Positions 7,694 through 15,718 of a stretch of DNA of 22,449 bases are shown piece by piece (position 1 is the stretch's first letter; every line of letters starts with the position of its first letter). Under the pieces are notes generated by a model, which worked only from the letters and a program-made list of their open reading frames with translations, ran no database searches and was not told the origin of the DNA. The translations under genes and the position numbers were made by a program. The stretch is from an uncultured Lachnospiraceae bacterium (GTDB lineage Bacteria; Bacillota; Clostridia; Lachnospirales; Lachnospiraceae), in NCBI GenBank assembly GCA_910586275.1, contig CAJUIM010000054.1, forward strand, positions 1 through 22,449, in the 5' to 3' direction.

Positions 7694-9256
7694 TTAGTGC
7701 TGTACGTCTTTCATCCTCTTTTCCATGTTCCTTGCATATACCGGTCCCATGCATTTTCCAAGAACAGGAATCAGCTCATGGTCAAAATTCTCGCGTATTG
7801 CAGTCTCCTTGCCGATTACTAACGTAAACTCTTTTTCCGGTGTACATGCCGGCCATTCCGGTACTTCCGGGTTCTGCGGATTTCCGGTCTTCGCAAACGC
7901 CATCACCGAATCAAAAATCAGCTTCTCCACACGCTCCGTAACCCCTGCTTCCTGCGTATAAGCTGCCAGTTCCGTATTGTGGAAGAAATAAGGAATGTCC
8001 GCACAATGCCATGGTGTCCGCCCGCCGTCGAAATTCATGTCCAGATTGAACAGATAAGCCCATGTACCGCCGCTGCATTTACTCCTAGCCTGAATATACG
8101 GAATCTCCGGTGTACGGAAAATGAAATCCATCGTCATAATATCTACCGGATTCCTTTCCGGATAAGCTTTCCGGAACAGATCGATCAGTTCCTTCGATTC
8201 CTCTTTTCCAACCTCTTCCTCTACATACCGTATGCCATCTTCCACAGTCATCTTAGTACGGTCATAAGGCGTAGGTGCAAAAGAACCGAATTCGCCGAAC
8301 ACACTGCCTACCATCAGCGGCACATGCTCCGTTTCCTTACGGAACCCATGCACGTTAGGATCGCCCTTATAGAATGCATTCGGAATTGGTGTCCCGCCAA
8401 CATACTCTCCGGCTTTTTCCAAATCAGGCTTTACTTTATTGTAAGCCGCAGCCAAAGCATCATAAGGAACCGTCTCCAATCCTTTCACATCGTCCAGATG
8501 AAGTTCCTTCATAAGCGCATGTCCCAGCTTCTCCCCGTTGCCCTTGCTGTCCCCCAGCGTAGGGCCGATAACCCCGCTCATATTAATGCCCTTGGCATAC
8601 AGCCCGTCTGCTGCCGGTGTCTGCAGTAAAGTAGTTACTTTCGCACCGCCGCCTGACTGTCCGAAAATAGTTACATTTTCCGGATCGCCGCCGAATTTCT
8701 CCACATTGTCATTCAGCCACTTCAAAGCTGCCACCAAATCGTCCGTACCGGCATTACCCGAATTTGCATACTCCTCCCCGAACGGAGACAGATCACAATA
8801 GCCAAGCACATTCAGCCTATGGTTTACAGACACTACCACTACCTGCCCCAGCTTGCACATATTTTCCCCTTCATAGGCAATCTGCTCAATGGACGAACCG
8901 GCAAAGAAACCGCCTCCGTGAAGCCATACCATTACCGGACGCTTCTCCCCGTCCAAGCCCGGAGACCAAATATTCAGGTTCAGACAATCCTCCCCCATTG
9001 CCCAATAACGATGAGGCACCATCAATTCACCCGGCCCCGGCATAGGCTGATCCAAAAGCGGGCACACATATCCATAGCTGATTGCTTGGAACACATCCTC
9101 CCACGGCTCTACCGGCTCGGGAGCATGAAATCTCTTTGCCTTCGCATAAGGGATTCCCTTAAATATGTACATATCATCATACATATACCCCCGAACCTTT
9201 CCTTTGCTCGTTTCCACAACCGCAGTTTCCTTGTCGTAAGCAAACTTTTTCTCCAT
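7694..9256 (-). CDS. Type-B carboxylesterase family protein
   Basis: A 520-residue alpha/beta hydrolase of the carboxylesterase type-B (PnbA-like) family, expected to hydrolyse carboxylic esters in the cytoplasm; no signal peptide is present. All catalytic elements are visible: oxyanion-hole HGGG (113-116), family signature EDCLNLNIW (89-97), nucleophile Ser201 in FGQSGGG, acid Glu322 in GSVFGEFGS, and His417 in WHCADIPYFF. GGAGGT lies about eight bases before the ATG. It follows the CoA-transferase gene after 164 bases, with a possible -10 of its own, and precedes the GH3 gene. The context suggests removal of acyl or aglycone ester groups from imported glycosides, releasing an acid the CoA-transferase could activate. 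The true substrate is unknown. Confidence 0.94.
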   Translation of the reverse strand: MEKKFAYDKETAVVETSKGKVRGYMYDDMYIFKGIPYAKAKRFHAPEPVEPWEDVFQAISYGYVCPLLDQPMPGPGELMVPHRYWAMGEDCLNLNIWSPGLDGEKRPVMVWLHGGGFFAGSSIEQIAYEGENMCKLGQVVVVSVNHRLNVLGYCDLSPFGEEYANSGNAGTDDLVAALKWLNDNVEKFGGDPENVTIFGQSGGGAKVTTLLQTPAADGLYAKGINMSGVIGPTLGDSKGNGEKLGHALMKELHLDDVKGLETVPYDALAAAYNKVKPDLEKAGEYVGGTPIPNAFYKGDPNVHGFRKETEHVPLMVGSVFGEFGSFAPTPYDRTKMTVEDGIRYVEEEVGKEESKELIDLFRKAYPERNPVDIMTMDFIFRTPEIPYIQARSKCSGGTWAYLFNLDMNFDGGRTPWHCADIPYFFHNTELAAYTQEAGVTERVEKLIFDSVMAFAKTGNPQNPEVPEWPACTPEKEFTLVIGKETAIRENFDHELIPVLGKCMGPVYARNMEKRMKDVQH

Positions 9257-9302
9257 TTTTCTACCTCCATTTTAATCCATGATTTAATATCTTCTTACCC
9301 TA

Positions 9303-9308
9303 ATTATA
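9303..9308 (-). promoter_or_regulatory. Possible -10 element upstream of the esterase gene
   Basis: A perfect TATAAT on the minus strand lies about 50 bases upstream of the esterase ATG. No good -35 is found 16-18 bases upstream. The 164-base gap (9257-9420) also lacks a clear terminator after the CoA-transferase gene, so the esterase may be both read through and separately transcribed. Confidence 0.35.
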
Positions 9309-9420
9309 AAAGAAAACACAAATTTTTCCTACGTTTACTTTTGCAACATACCAGTGCAGAATCTATGAAACAGAATTCACTGACCACAAGCATATTGCCG
9401 GTATCATCCAAAAAACTTCT

Positions 9421-10623
9421 TTAAATCACCTTGCGGTCCGCCAGTTCCCCATATCTCTCTTCCGACATCCCTAAAAATTCCGTAAGTATCTTATGGTTAT
9501 CCTCCCCCAACGTGGGCGACGGTTTTCTGTCCACATTGGTTTTTGTCCCCATCAGTTTCACCGGATTTCCGTTCAGCACAATCTCCCCCATAACCGGATG
9601 AGTCGTATGGATCAGCATCTCCCTGTCCTTTGTAATATGCTCGTCACGGAAAATATCCGCCAAATCATAAATAGGTCCGGCCGGGATTCCCTCTTTCAGC
9701 AGAGTCTCCGTCACATCCTCCACTGACCTAGTCCCCGTCCATTCCTCAAAATACTCTTTCAGGATAAGATTGTTTTCTACCCTCAAAGGCACCGTCAGGA
9801 AACGTTCATCGTCAATCAGTTCCGGCTTTCCCATAATATTCCTGCAGAAATGCTCATATAGTTTCTGGTTGCCGCAGCCGATTACCACATAACCGTCTTT
9901 GGCCCGATAAGTGTCATAGGGAGCAATGGCCTCATAAGAGTTTCCCCTGCGTTCCGGCACTTTGCCCGATACGGAATAACGCTGCACCGCCTGCTCTAAA
10001 CTGGCCACTACGCAGTCCGTCAGGGATATGTCCACCCTCTGCCCTTCCCCTGTCAGGTTCCGGGCATTCACCGCAGCCAAAACGCCGATTGACAGATTCA
10101 GGCCGCCCAGAATGTCCCCCATGGCATTCCCGGAACGGGTCGGCGGATTTCCTGCCTGGCCGGTGATGCTCATCAGCCCGCCCATTGCCTGAGCGATAAT
10201 ATCATACCCGGGTCTGGCATGATAACGGCCATAACTGCCGAAGCCGCTGACCGCGCCGTAAATCAGCTTGGGATTGACCTTCTTCAGTTCCTCATAGCCT
10301 AGTCCCATTCTGTCCATCACACCCGGCCTGAAATTCTCAATCAGAATATCCGCCTTCTTTACCAGTTCACGCAGTACCTCTTTCCCCGCTTCCTGTTTCA
10401 TATCCAGCGTTATTCCGTATTTGTTGCGGTTCAGATTGGAATAATACAGGCTTTCCCCATTGATATATGGGGCATAGGATCTTGCATCATCCCCTTTTCC
10501 CGGCATCTCAATTTTAATTACGGTGGCCCCCAAATCTGCCAGCATTGCCCCGCAGAAAGGTCCGGCAATCACCCGGCATAAATCCAGTACCACCAAATTC
10601 TCCAATGCGGCATGCTCTGCCAT
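9421..10623 (-). CDS. CaiB/BaiF (class III) CoA-transferase
   Basis: Predicted family III CoA-transferase of 400 residues, which moves CoA between carboxylic acids through an aspartyl anhydride intermediate and works as an interlocked dimer in the cytoplasm. The N-terminal LVVLDLCRVIAGPF and DLGATVIKIE, the NRNKYGITLDM stretch, and GDILGGLN are family hallmarks. The Asp of GDILGG is at about residue 170, equal in place to Asp169 of formyl-CoA transferase. I start at 10623 because AGGGGGG precedes it by six bases; an ATG at 10641 would add six residues without a good ribosome site. It is the third gene of the AtuA block, 26 bases after the small AtuA-type gene. The acid it activates is unknown and probably comes from the esterase or glycosidase step. 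Confidence 0.94.
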   Translation of the reverse strand: MAEHAALENLVVLDLCRVIAGPFCGAMLADLGATVIKIEMPGKGDDARSYAPYINGESLYYSNLNRNKYGITLDMKQEAGKEVLRELVKKADILIENFRPGVMDRMGLGYEELKKVNPKLIYGAVSGFGSYGRYHARPGYDIIAQAMGGLMSITGQAGNPPTRSGNAMGDILGGLNLSIGVLAAVNARNLTGEGQRVDISLTDCVVASLEQAVQRYSVSGKVPERRGNSYEAIAPYDTYRAKDGYVVIGCGNQKLYEHFCRNIMGKPELIDDERFLTVPLRVENNLILKEYFEEWTGTRSVEDVTETLLKEGIPAGPIYDLADIFRDEHITKDREMLIHTTHPVMGEIVLNGNPVKLMGTKTNVDRKPSPTLGEDNHKILTEFLGMSEERYGELADRKVI

Positions 10624-10649
10624 TTTCAGCCCCCCTGTCATTTCACTTT

Positions 10650-10979
10650 CTACTTTATTTCCTCTTCCGGCACATCTATCTGCATCCGCAGAAAAGCGCT
10701 TCCCATGGACTTCCCGAGGCTGTCAAGCCGCAGCGAATGAGTCGCGCCGCCTCCCAGCGCATGCTTCATGACAAAATTGAATCCCTGCAGGGTAGGCACA
10801 TCATAGCGTATGATTTCCCCCTGCACCATATCACCGAAATGCTCCTTTACCCGTTCTGCGGTCACTTCCCGGGCAATGATGCCATAATATTCCGGTTTTC
10901 TGGCAAATACACATACATTGCTGGTATCGCCTTTATCCCCGGATCTGCCATGGGCAATCTGATTCAGATATATTCGCAT
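10650..10979 (-). CDS. Small AtuA C-terminal-type protein
   Basis: A 109-residue protein matching the separate C-terminal piece of AtuA-like (DUF1446) proteins. Recognisable parts are HGRSGDKGDTSNVCVFAR (10-27), typical of that domain's start, and a C-terminal HALGGGATHSLRLDSLGK stretch ending near the tail. In pseudomonads the equivalent segment is fused to AtuA; here it is a separate gene 16 bases after the large AtuA gene, whose stop codon overlaps the ribosome site (TGAGGAGG), suggesting translational coupling and a 1:1 complex. The ATG at 10979 is 11 bases from GGAGG, slightly long. The biochemical role of this domain is not established. Confidence 0.87.
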   Translation of the reverse strand: MRIYLNQIAHGRSGDKGDTSNVCVFARKPEYYGIIAREVTAERVKEHFGDMVQGEIIRYDVPTLQGFNFVMKHALGGGATHSLRLDSLGKSMGSAFLRMQIDVPEEEIK

Positions 10980-10995
10980 TTTCTTCCATACCTCC

Positions 10996-12363
10996 TCACT
11001 TCACCGTCAAAATGTGGCTTTCCAGATTTACGGCATCCCTCGGTATCAGACATGGCCAAAGCCCCAGCACTTCCTGCACTTTTGCCCTGCCGCCGAAAAA
11101 GCTTGCGCCCGGAGGGCCGTTAAGCTGCAGCGGCGCAATTTCCGGAACCAGTTTATAAGCCTCTTCTTTTGTCAATGTGCGGATTGCTATGCGCAGTACC
11201 ACTTCATTTAAATCCTTCAGTTTCTCCGGATCCGTTTCTGCCACTCCAAGATGCAGTGCATTGACGCCAATGTAATCCACCCGAATTTCCTCTGCCGACA
11301 AATTCCTGCGTTTCAGTTTCTTCAGTATAATGTCCGCGGCATACTGTGCCTTCTCATATGCGTCCGGCCAAGCAAAACTCAGCATGCCGGCCACCTTATA
11401 ACCGGCATGATATCCAAGGGAAAGTTTCAGCATCTCGGGCTTCTCCCTCCCTCGTATATTCCCCACCCGCACACGGTTTTCCCCGGCCTGTGTCAAAGTA
11501 GCCTGACTGATATCCACTGTCACGTCAGGGGTAAGATAGCAGGCAGGGTCGTGCACTTCATATAAAAACTGTTCTTTGCAGGACTGCTCACAGATTATGC
11601 CGCCGCAGTCAGGGGCTTTCGTAATGACAAACTCATTGTCCCCCACTTCCGCTATAGGAAATCCCAGTTCGTCCATCCTTGGCACGTCCCTCCACCCATA
11701 GTCGAAATTGCCCCCGGCACCTTGGCCTCCGCATTCCAGCAAATGCCCGGCCATAATTCCCCTGGCCAGATTATCCCAGTCATCCGCCGCCCAGCCCAGT
11801 TCATGCATACATGGCGCAAGGAACAAGGCAGAATCCGTGGAACGCCCGGTAATTACCATATCCGCTCCCTGCTTTAAGCAATCCAGCGTAGGTTCATGGC
11901 CGAAATAGACGTTGGCATTGAAAACTTTATCCTTAATGTCCCCGAAGTCACCGGCATCGTCCATATTGTCAAAGGTCACGCCCTCCTTTAACAGCTGCGG
12001 AATCCGTGCGGAAATCTCATCTCCGGTGACATAGCCGATTTTCATCCCTGCCAATCCCTGTTCCGAAGCCTGAGCCGCCAATGCTTCCACCAGCCCTTCA
12101 ATGTTCATGCCTCCCGCATTGGTCAGCACCCGGATGTTCTTCTCATAGGCTTCCTTTCCGCATTCCTTCATCATGCCGATAAAGTCTCTGGCATATCCGG
12201 CCTTCGGATTCTTCAGCTTCTGCCTCGCCATAATGGACATTGTCAGTTCGGCCAGATAATCGCAGGCCATATAATTGATGTCGCTATGCCGGACCATATG
12301 GACAGCGGCATCGTTACTGTCTCCCCAGAAGCCCTGCCCGCCTCCAATCTTTACTTTTCCCAT
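10996..12363 (-). CDS. AtuA-like acyclic terpene utilisation family protein (DUF1446)
   Basis: A 455-residue cytoplasmic protein of the AtuA/DUF1446 family. It begins with the characteristic glycine-rich GGQGFWGDSNDAA (8-20) followed by DYLAELTMSIM. Further family stretches include LTNAGGMN, GRSTDSALFLAP, HLLECGGQGAGGNFD and NGPPGASFFGGR. AtuA is required for growth on citronellol and related acyclic terpenes in Pseudomonas, but its reaction is unresolved, so terpene use here is a suggestion only. AAGGAGG lies five bases before the ATG. It is the first gene of the block, with a near-consensus promoter at 12434-12462 and a leader hairpin. It is divergent from a LacI regulator. Compared with fused AtuA proteins it lacks the ~100-residue C-terminal part, which is supplied by the next gene. 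Confidence 0.92.
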   Translation of the reverse strand: MGKVKIGGGQGFWGDSNDAAVHMVRHSDINYMACDYLAELTMSIMARQKLKNPKAGYARDFIGMMKECGKEAYEKNIRVLTNAGGMNIEGLVEALAAQASEQGLAGMKIGYVTGDEISARIPQLLKEGVTFDNMDDAGDFGDIKDKVFNANVYFGHEPTLDCLKQGADMVITGRSTDSALFLAPCMHELGWAADDWDNLARGIMAGHLLECGGQGAGGNFDYGWRDVPRMDELGFPIAEVGDNEFVITKAPDCGGIICEQSCKEQFLYEVHDPACYLTPDVTVDISQATLTQAGENRVRVGNIRGREKPEMLKLSLGYHAGYKVAGMLSFAWPDAYEKAQYAADIILKKLKRRNLSAEEIRVDYIGVNALHLGVAETDPEKLKDLNEVVLRIAIRTLTKEEAYKLVPEIAPLQLNGPPGASFFGGRAKVQEVLGLWPCLIPRDAVNLESHILTVK

Positions 12364-12378
12364 AGCAGCCTCCTTGCT

Positions 12379-12408
12379 TTTTTCCGGGATTTCACCCTTC
12401 CGGAAAAA
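12379..12408 (-). promoter_or_regulatory. Leader hairpin upstream of the AtuA ribosome site
   Basis: TTTTTCCGG (12379-12387) is exactly inverted by CCGGAAAAA (12400-12408), leaving a 12-base loop. It lies within the AtuA-operon leader just upstream of AAGGAGG. It has no T-run on the coding strand, so it is more likely an RNA-stabilising or translation-affecting stem than a terminator. Confidence 0.5.
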
Positions 12409-12410
12409 GG

Positions 12411-12420
12411 TTTAACGTTT
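12411..12420. promoter_or_regulatory. AACGTT-centred operator-like site in the AtuA leader
   Basis: On the minus strand the site reads TAAAACGTTAAA. It lies just downstream of the expected transcription start of the AtuA operon. TAAAACGTT also occurs in the promoter of the ABC operon (17620-17629), so one LacI-type protein could bind both. Confidence 0.5.
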
Positions 12421-12433
12421 TAGTTCTGTGTTT

Positions 12434-12462
12434 ATGATACCGTTCCCTCTATCTTTTGTCAA
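12434..12462 (-). promoter_or_regulatory. Strong promoter of the AtuA operon with operator in the spacer
   Basis: Minus strand TTGACA (complement of 12457-12462), a 17-base spacer, and TATCAT (complement of 12434-12439): eleven of twelve sigma-A consensus bases. The spacer carries GGGAACGG; on the plus strand CGTTCCCTCTAT (12441-12452) is repeated exactly at 12681-12692 in the LacI leader. This is the best promoter in the window and the overlap predicts repression by the divergent LacI protein. Confidence 0.8.
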
Positions 12463-12566
12463 TCTTGTGACTTAACCTATATACTATCCGAAGATATCTT
12501 TTTCCTTGGAAAATGGGATTCCTTTCCGTTTCTTTTCCATATTTCCTTGACCAACTGATGATTTCA

Positions 12567-12594
12567 TTGTAGCATAGAATTGTATAGTTATAAT
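12567..12594 (+). promoter_or_regulatory. Probable promoter of the LacI-family regulator gene
   Basis: TTGTAG (12567-12572) and TATAAT (12589-12594) are 16 bases apart. The transcript would begin near 12601 and have a ~120-base leader containing the palindrome at 12675-12688. The rest of the 360-base gap between the divergent genes is A/T-rich with no other gene seen. Confidence 0.5.
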
Positions 12595-12664
12595 ATTCAG
12601 CAAACTCAATCGTTAAAATATGGAAGTAGTTTTCATTCTATTTCCGTGAATAATGTATTATTTT

Positions 12665-12688
12665 TTCCCTTTTTAGGGAACGTTCCCT
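12665..12688. promoter_or_regulatory. Perfect 14-bp palindrome (LacI-type operator) with extra half-site
   Basis: AGGGAACGTTCCCT at 12675-12688 is a perfect palindrome with the central CG typical of LacI-family operators. A third half-site, TTCCCT (12665-12670), can also pair with AGGGAA to form a small hairpin. It lies in the leader of the regulator gene about 40 bases before its ATG, a position that suits autoregulation by roadblock. Its right half matches the operator in the AtuA promoter. Confidence 0.75.
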
Positions 12689-12723
12689 CTATGACCCATA
12701 CTACTACTTTCAGGAGCATCCAA

Positions 12724-13734
12724 ATGGTCACAATAAAAGAAATCGCCCGGGAGGCAAATGTTTCTCCTACTACCGTTTCCCTTATATTAAACAACAAATC
12801 CAAAGAACGGAAAATCTCCGCCCAAACGGAACAGCGTGTGATGCAGATTGCAAAGCGCATGGGCTATCTCCCAAACCTGCAGGCCGTCAGCCTGAAAAAG
12901 GCCACCGGCCAATTTTCCTACCGGATTATTATCTTCTGGGTGGCTGACTCAAGGGCACAGACAATGATGCGTTTCTTCCGCAGCATTGAAGCGACCATCG
13001 AAGAAGAAAAGCTGCCTTTTGAAGTGTTGCTTCAGTCCTATAAGGCCGGTTCCCTTCAGCTTGCCTTGAAAAACGAACTTATTTTAAGCTGCCACGGAAT
13101 CATTGTCTGCAATGCGGCGGAAAGCGACTTGGAATTTCTCGAAAGCAATTGCTTTCAACGGCCGGTCATCCTCTATAACCGATATTCCAAGAAATATTCC
13201 AGCGTAGTTATGGATGACCGCTCCATCGGTACGATACCGGCAGAAGTCTTTGCCTCCCACGGCCGGAAGAAACCGGCAGTCATCACTACTCTCCCTACGT
13301 TCAACGGCATGAACATACGGCAGAACCTGTTTGCCTATACCTGCCTTTCCCGGAGCATGGAAGAACCCCTTGTATACTGCTCGGATCCCTGCGCCAAAGG
13401 CGGTTATGAAACCACTCTCCGGCTGTTGGAAGAGCATCCCGGAACGGACTGCATCTTATATATGCGGGAAGAACTGGCTTTAGGTGCACTGCGGGCATTT
13501 GCGGAAAAAAACATCCGTTTTCCCGGCAGCAAGGAGTTTATCGCCATCGGCGACTCTGCTCTGGAAATCAGTGAGATCAGCTATCCCTCCCTTTCTACGG
13601 TGCATTTGCCCCTCGAAAAGGTAGCCGCTGAATGTACCCGGCTGATAAGCCATCAGCTTCATGCCTTTGACTGCGAAGTTACTTCCACGGTAGTTCCCGT
13701 CACTTATATTCCCCGGGAAAGCTGCCCGAATTGA
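12724..13734 (+). CDS. LacI family transcriptional regulator
   Basis: A 336-residue repressor with an N-terminal LacI helix-turn-helix, TIKEIAREANVSPTTVSLIL (3-22), followed by a periplasmic-binding-protein-like effector domain that should bind a small sugar-type ligand. The start at 12724 places MVTIKEIA at the very N-terminus, with AGGAG seven bases upstream; the open frame extends back to 12580, but those 48 residues are not LacI-like and cover the leader palindrome. It is divergent from the AtuA operon and convergent with the binding-protein gene, with which it shares a two-way terminator. Operator-like sites in its own leader, the AtuA promoter and the ABC promoter suggest it is the local repressor. 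The ligand may be the imported sugar or glycoside. Confidence 0.93.
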   Translation: MVTIKEIAREANVSPTTVSLILNNKSKERKISAQTEQRVMQIAKRMGYLPNLQAVSLKKATGQFSYRIIIFWVADSRAQTMMRFFRSIEATIEEEKLPFEVLLQSYKAGSLQLALKNELILSCHGIIVCNAAESDLEFLESNCFQRPVILYNRYSKKYSSVVMDDRSIGTIPAEVFASHGRKKPAVITTLPTFNGMNIRQNLFAYTCLSRSMEEPLVYCSDPCAKGGYETTLRLLEEHPGTDCILYMREELALGALRAFAEKNIRFPGSKEFIAIGDSALEISEISYPSLSTVHLPLEKVAAECTRLISHQLHAFDCEVTSTVVPVTYIPRESCPN

Positions 13735-13807
13735 CTTATTGACATCCTCCCTGCCGGGATCCGCTTAGATATGCCTCTACCCTTTTTAATACATTGCCCC
13801 CACATAC

Positions 13808-13846
13808 AAAAACTATCGGAAAGATATTCTCTTTCCGATAGTTTTT
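13808..13846. terminator. Bidirectional terminator between LacI and binding-protein genes
   Basis: A perfect 17-bp stem (13808-13824 with 13830-13846) and a five-base loop. The A-run on one arm and T-run on the other give a U-tail in both directions. It lies in the 173-base gap between the convergent genes, so it can end both transcripts. Confidence 0.92.
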
Positions 13847-13907
13847 CTGTTTCTATATGATTTCATCTGCAGACTTCTTTTTTACACTGCTGCAATGTGT
13901 TCCGTTC

Positions 13908-15611
13908 TTACTGAACCTTCGTTGCCAAGAATTCCGTCATCATTGCATTTGTCTCCTCCAAGCCATTTGCCTGAAGTTCTGCTATCATGGCATCCCAGTT
14001 TGCATCAAAGGAAGATTCCGGTTCCGTTACGCACTTAACCAAGCAAGGGAATGCAATTTCATCCAAGATAGAAACGTTGTTGCTGAGTTCCTGAGGAATT
14101 GCATAAGCCCAAAGCGGGGAATAAACCGGTGTCTCAAATTCATCGGGCTGAGGGAAGATGTCAATTAACAATTCTGCATTCCATGCCTGACAAGCTTCCT
14201 TTTCTATCTCATTGTATTCCGCAATTATGGACTCTTTGCTGGTAGGAGTCATGTAATCACCGTTGGAATCCAGCACGCCGTCTCCGTAAATCGGGAATCC
14301 TACATAATTGCCGATACCTGTTGTCTTACCATAGTCGGGATCTGTCTTGGACTTCGTGATTTCTTCTTCTGTACGGTAACGTTTTCCGTTCTCGTCTACA
14401 AAGTAATGTGTTCCTTCAATACCCCATCTGTAAAGGATTGCCCCTTCTTCCGAGCAAAGGTAATCTAAGAACTTAATAGCGCGTACCGGATCTTCACAGC
14501 TCTTGGTAATGCCTAAGCCGTATCCAACCTGCAAGCCCTGATACATCAATGTAGGAGCTTTCTTGCTGGGATCCATTACTACCGGAAGGCCGCAGTAAGT
14601 CTTATCCATCTTTCCTTCTGCCTTCAGAGCGGATTCTGCCTGCATATAATGCCAGTTTGCATCCGTAATGGCTACTACACGACCGCTGGAAAGCTTTGCA
14701 ATATAGTCGTCGTCTGTCTGTGTCGCAAAGTTCTGATCCAAGATACCTTCATCGTACATCCGGCTCAGCCATCTGAAATATTCTTTCTCGGCATCGCTGG
14801 TATGTTTATAAGTACAGTTATAGTTCTCGTCAATCAGCCACTGGCCATTATCCGGTGCCGCATCCGCAATGAATCCGGCAGGATTTCCTAACGTAATCAT
14901 CCAGTGCCAATCGGAAGCGCTCATGGAAATACCGATTGTATCCAGCCCGTCCTCTGTCTTAGGATGTGCTTCCAAGTATTTCTTTATCATTGCTTCATAT
15001 TCTTCCAAAGTGGTGGGATATTCATAATTGTTCTCTTTCAGTACCGCATACTGAATCTGGCATGTTCCGCCTGTGCTGAATATTGTGCCGCGTACGCCCA
15101 TATAGGAAAGCTGATATATGCCGTCATCTTCAGCGCCCCATTTCAGCTTCTCAAATTCATCGCCGTACATCTTTTTGATATTGGGGCCGTACTGCTCAAT
15201 CAGATCCCTCATATCAATCAAAGCACCTGCTTCATACAAGTTTGTTACGGCTGCTTTTGAATAAATCATATCCGGATATTCATCGTTTGCAATCATCAAT
15301 GCCACATCTTCGCTGGCATCACCGGTACTGGATACCGGATATGTAATTTCCAGCGTCACGCCGGTAGCTTCCGTAATGGCAGCGCCTACCGCAGTCTCGC
15401 TCCAGTTGCCGTTCTTACCGTCCGCATTGTAATACTCAAACGTAATCGGGGACATATCCACTTCCTCGGAACTGCCTTCTGTCCCAGTGCTTCCGTCTGC
15501 CGATGCACTGCTGCCATCCGTAGCTGCGCCGTCGGAACCGCCGCCGCAGCCGGCTAACATTCCGGTAACCATCGCTCCGGCCATCAGCATAGCCAAAATT
15601 CTCTTCTTCAT
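13908..15611 (-). CDS. ABC transporter substrate-binding lipoprotein (YtcQ/LipO-like)
   Basis: A 567-residue extracellular solute-binding protein anchored by lipid. The signal peptide MKKRILAMLMAGAMVTG ends in lipobox LAGC with Cys22, followed by a flexible Gly/Ser/Ala/Asp linker to about residue 50. The size and motifs such as ITFEYYNADGKNG, MIANDEYPDMIYSK and a C-terminal AYAIPQELSN region match the large binding proteins that work with LplB/YtcP permeases and usually take up oligosaccharides or glycosides. AAGGAGG precedes the ATG by eight bases. It is the third gene of the importer operon, 107 bases after the second permease gene; that gap may allow separate RNA processing and higher expression. 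The ligand cannot be read from the sequence. Confidence 0.93.
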   Translation of the reverse strand: MKKRILAMLMAGAMVTGMLAGCGGGSDGAATDGSSASADGSTGTEGSSEEVDMSPITFEYYNADGKNGNWSETAVGAAITEATGVTLEITYPVSSTGDASEDVALMIANDEYPDMIYSKAAVTNLYEAGALIDMRDLIEQYGPNIKKMYGDEFEKLKWGAEDDGIYQLSYMGVRGTIFSTGGTCQIQYAVLKENNYEYPTTLEEYEAMIKKYLEAHPKTEDGLDTIGISMSASDWHWMITLGNPAGFIADAAPDNGQWLIDENYNCTYKHTSDAEKEYFRWLSRMYDEGILDQNFATQTDDDYIAKLSSGRVVAITDANWHYMQAESALKAEGKMDKTYCGLPVVMDPSKKAPTLMYQGLQVGYGLGITKSCEDPVRAIKFLDYLCSEEGAILYRWGIEGTHYFVDENGKRYRTEEEITKSKTDPDYGKTTGIGNYVGFPIYGDGVLDSNGDYMTPTSKESIIAEYNEIEKEACQAWNAELLIDIFPQPDEFETPVYSPLWAYAIPQELSNNVSILDEIAFPCLVKCVTEPESSFDANWDAMIAELQANGLEETNAMMTEFLATKVQ

Positions 15612-15718
15612 TTTTAAATCCTCCTTAATATTTTTATTTTATAACTCTCACATAATAATACGGTATTCCCCTTCCGGAAGCAGGCTTCTGACCTCCCGCC
15701 CCAAAGAGCCTCCCTTAC

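Noticed and set aside
7159..7827. Plus-strand frames with internally repeated peptides across 7341-7664
   Set aside because: The peptides repeat only because of the 106-bp DNA duplication, which changes frame between units, and both ends lie antisense to real genes.
12580..12723. N-terminal extension of the LacI regulator
   Set aside because: The extra residues are not LacI-like, and the ATG at 12724 has a good ribosome site and places the helix-turn-helix at the N-terminus.
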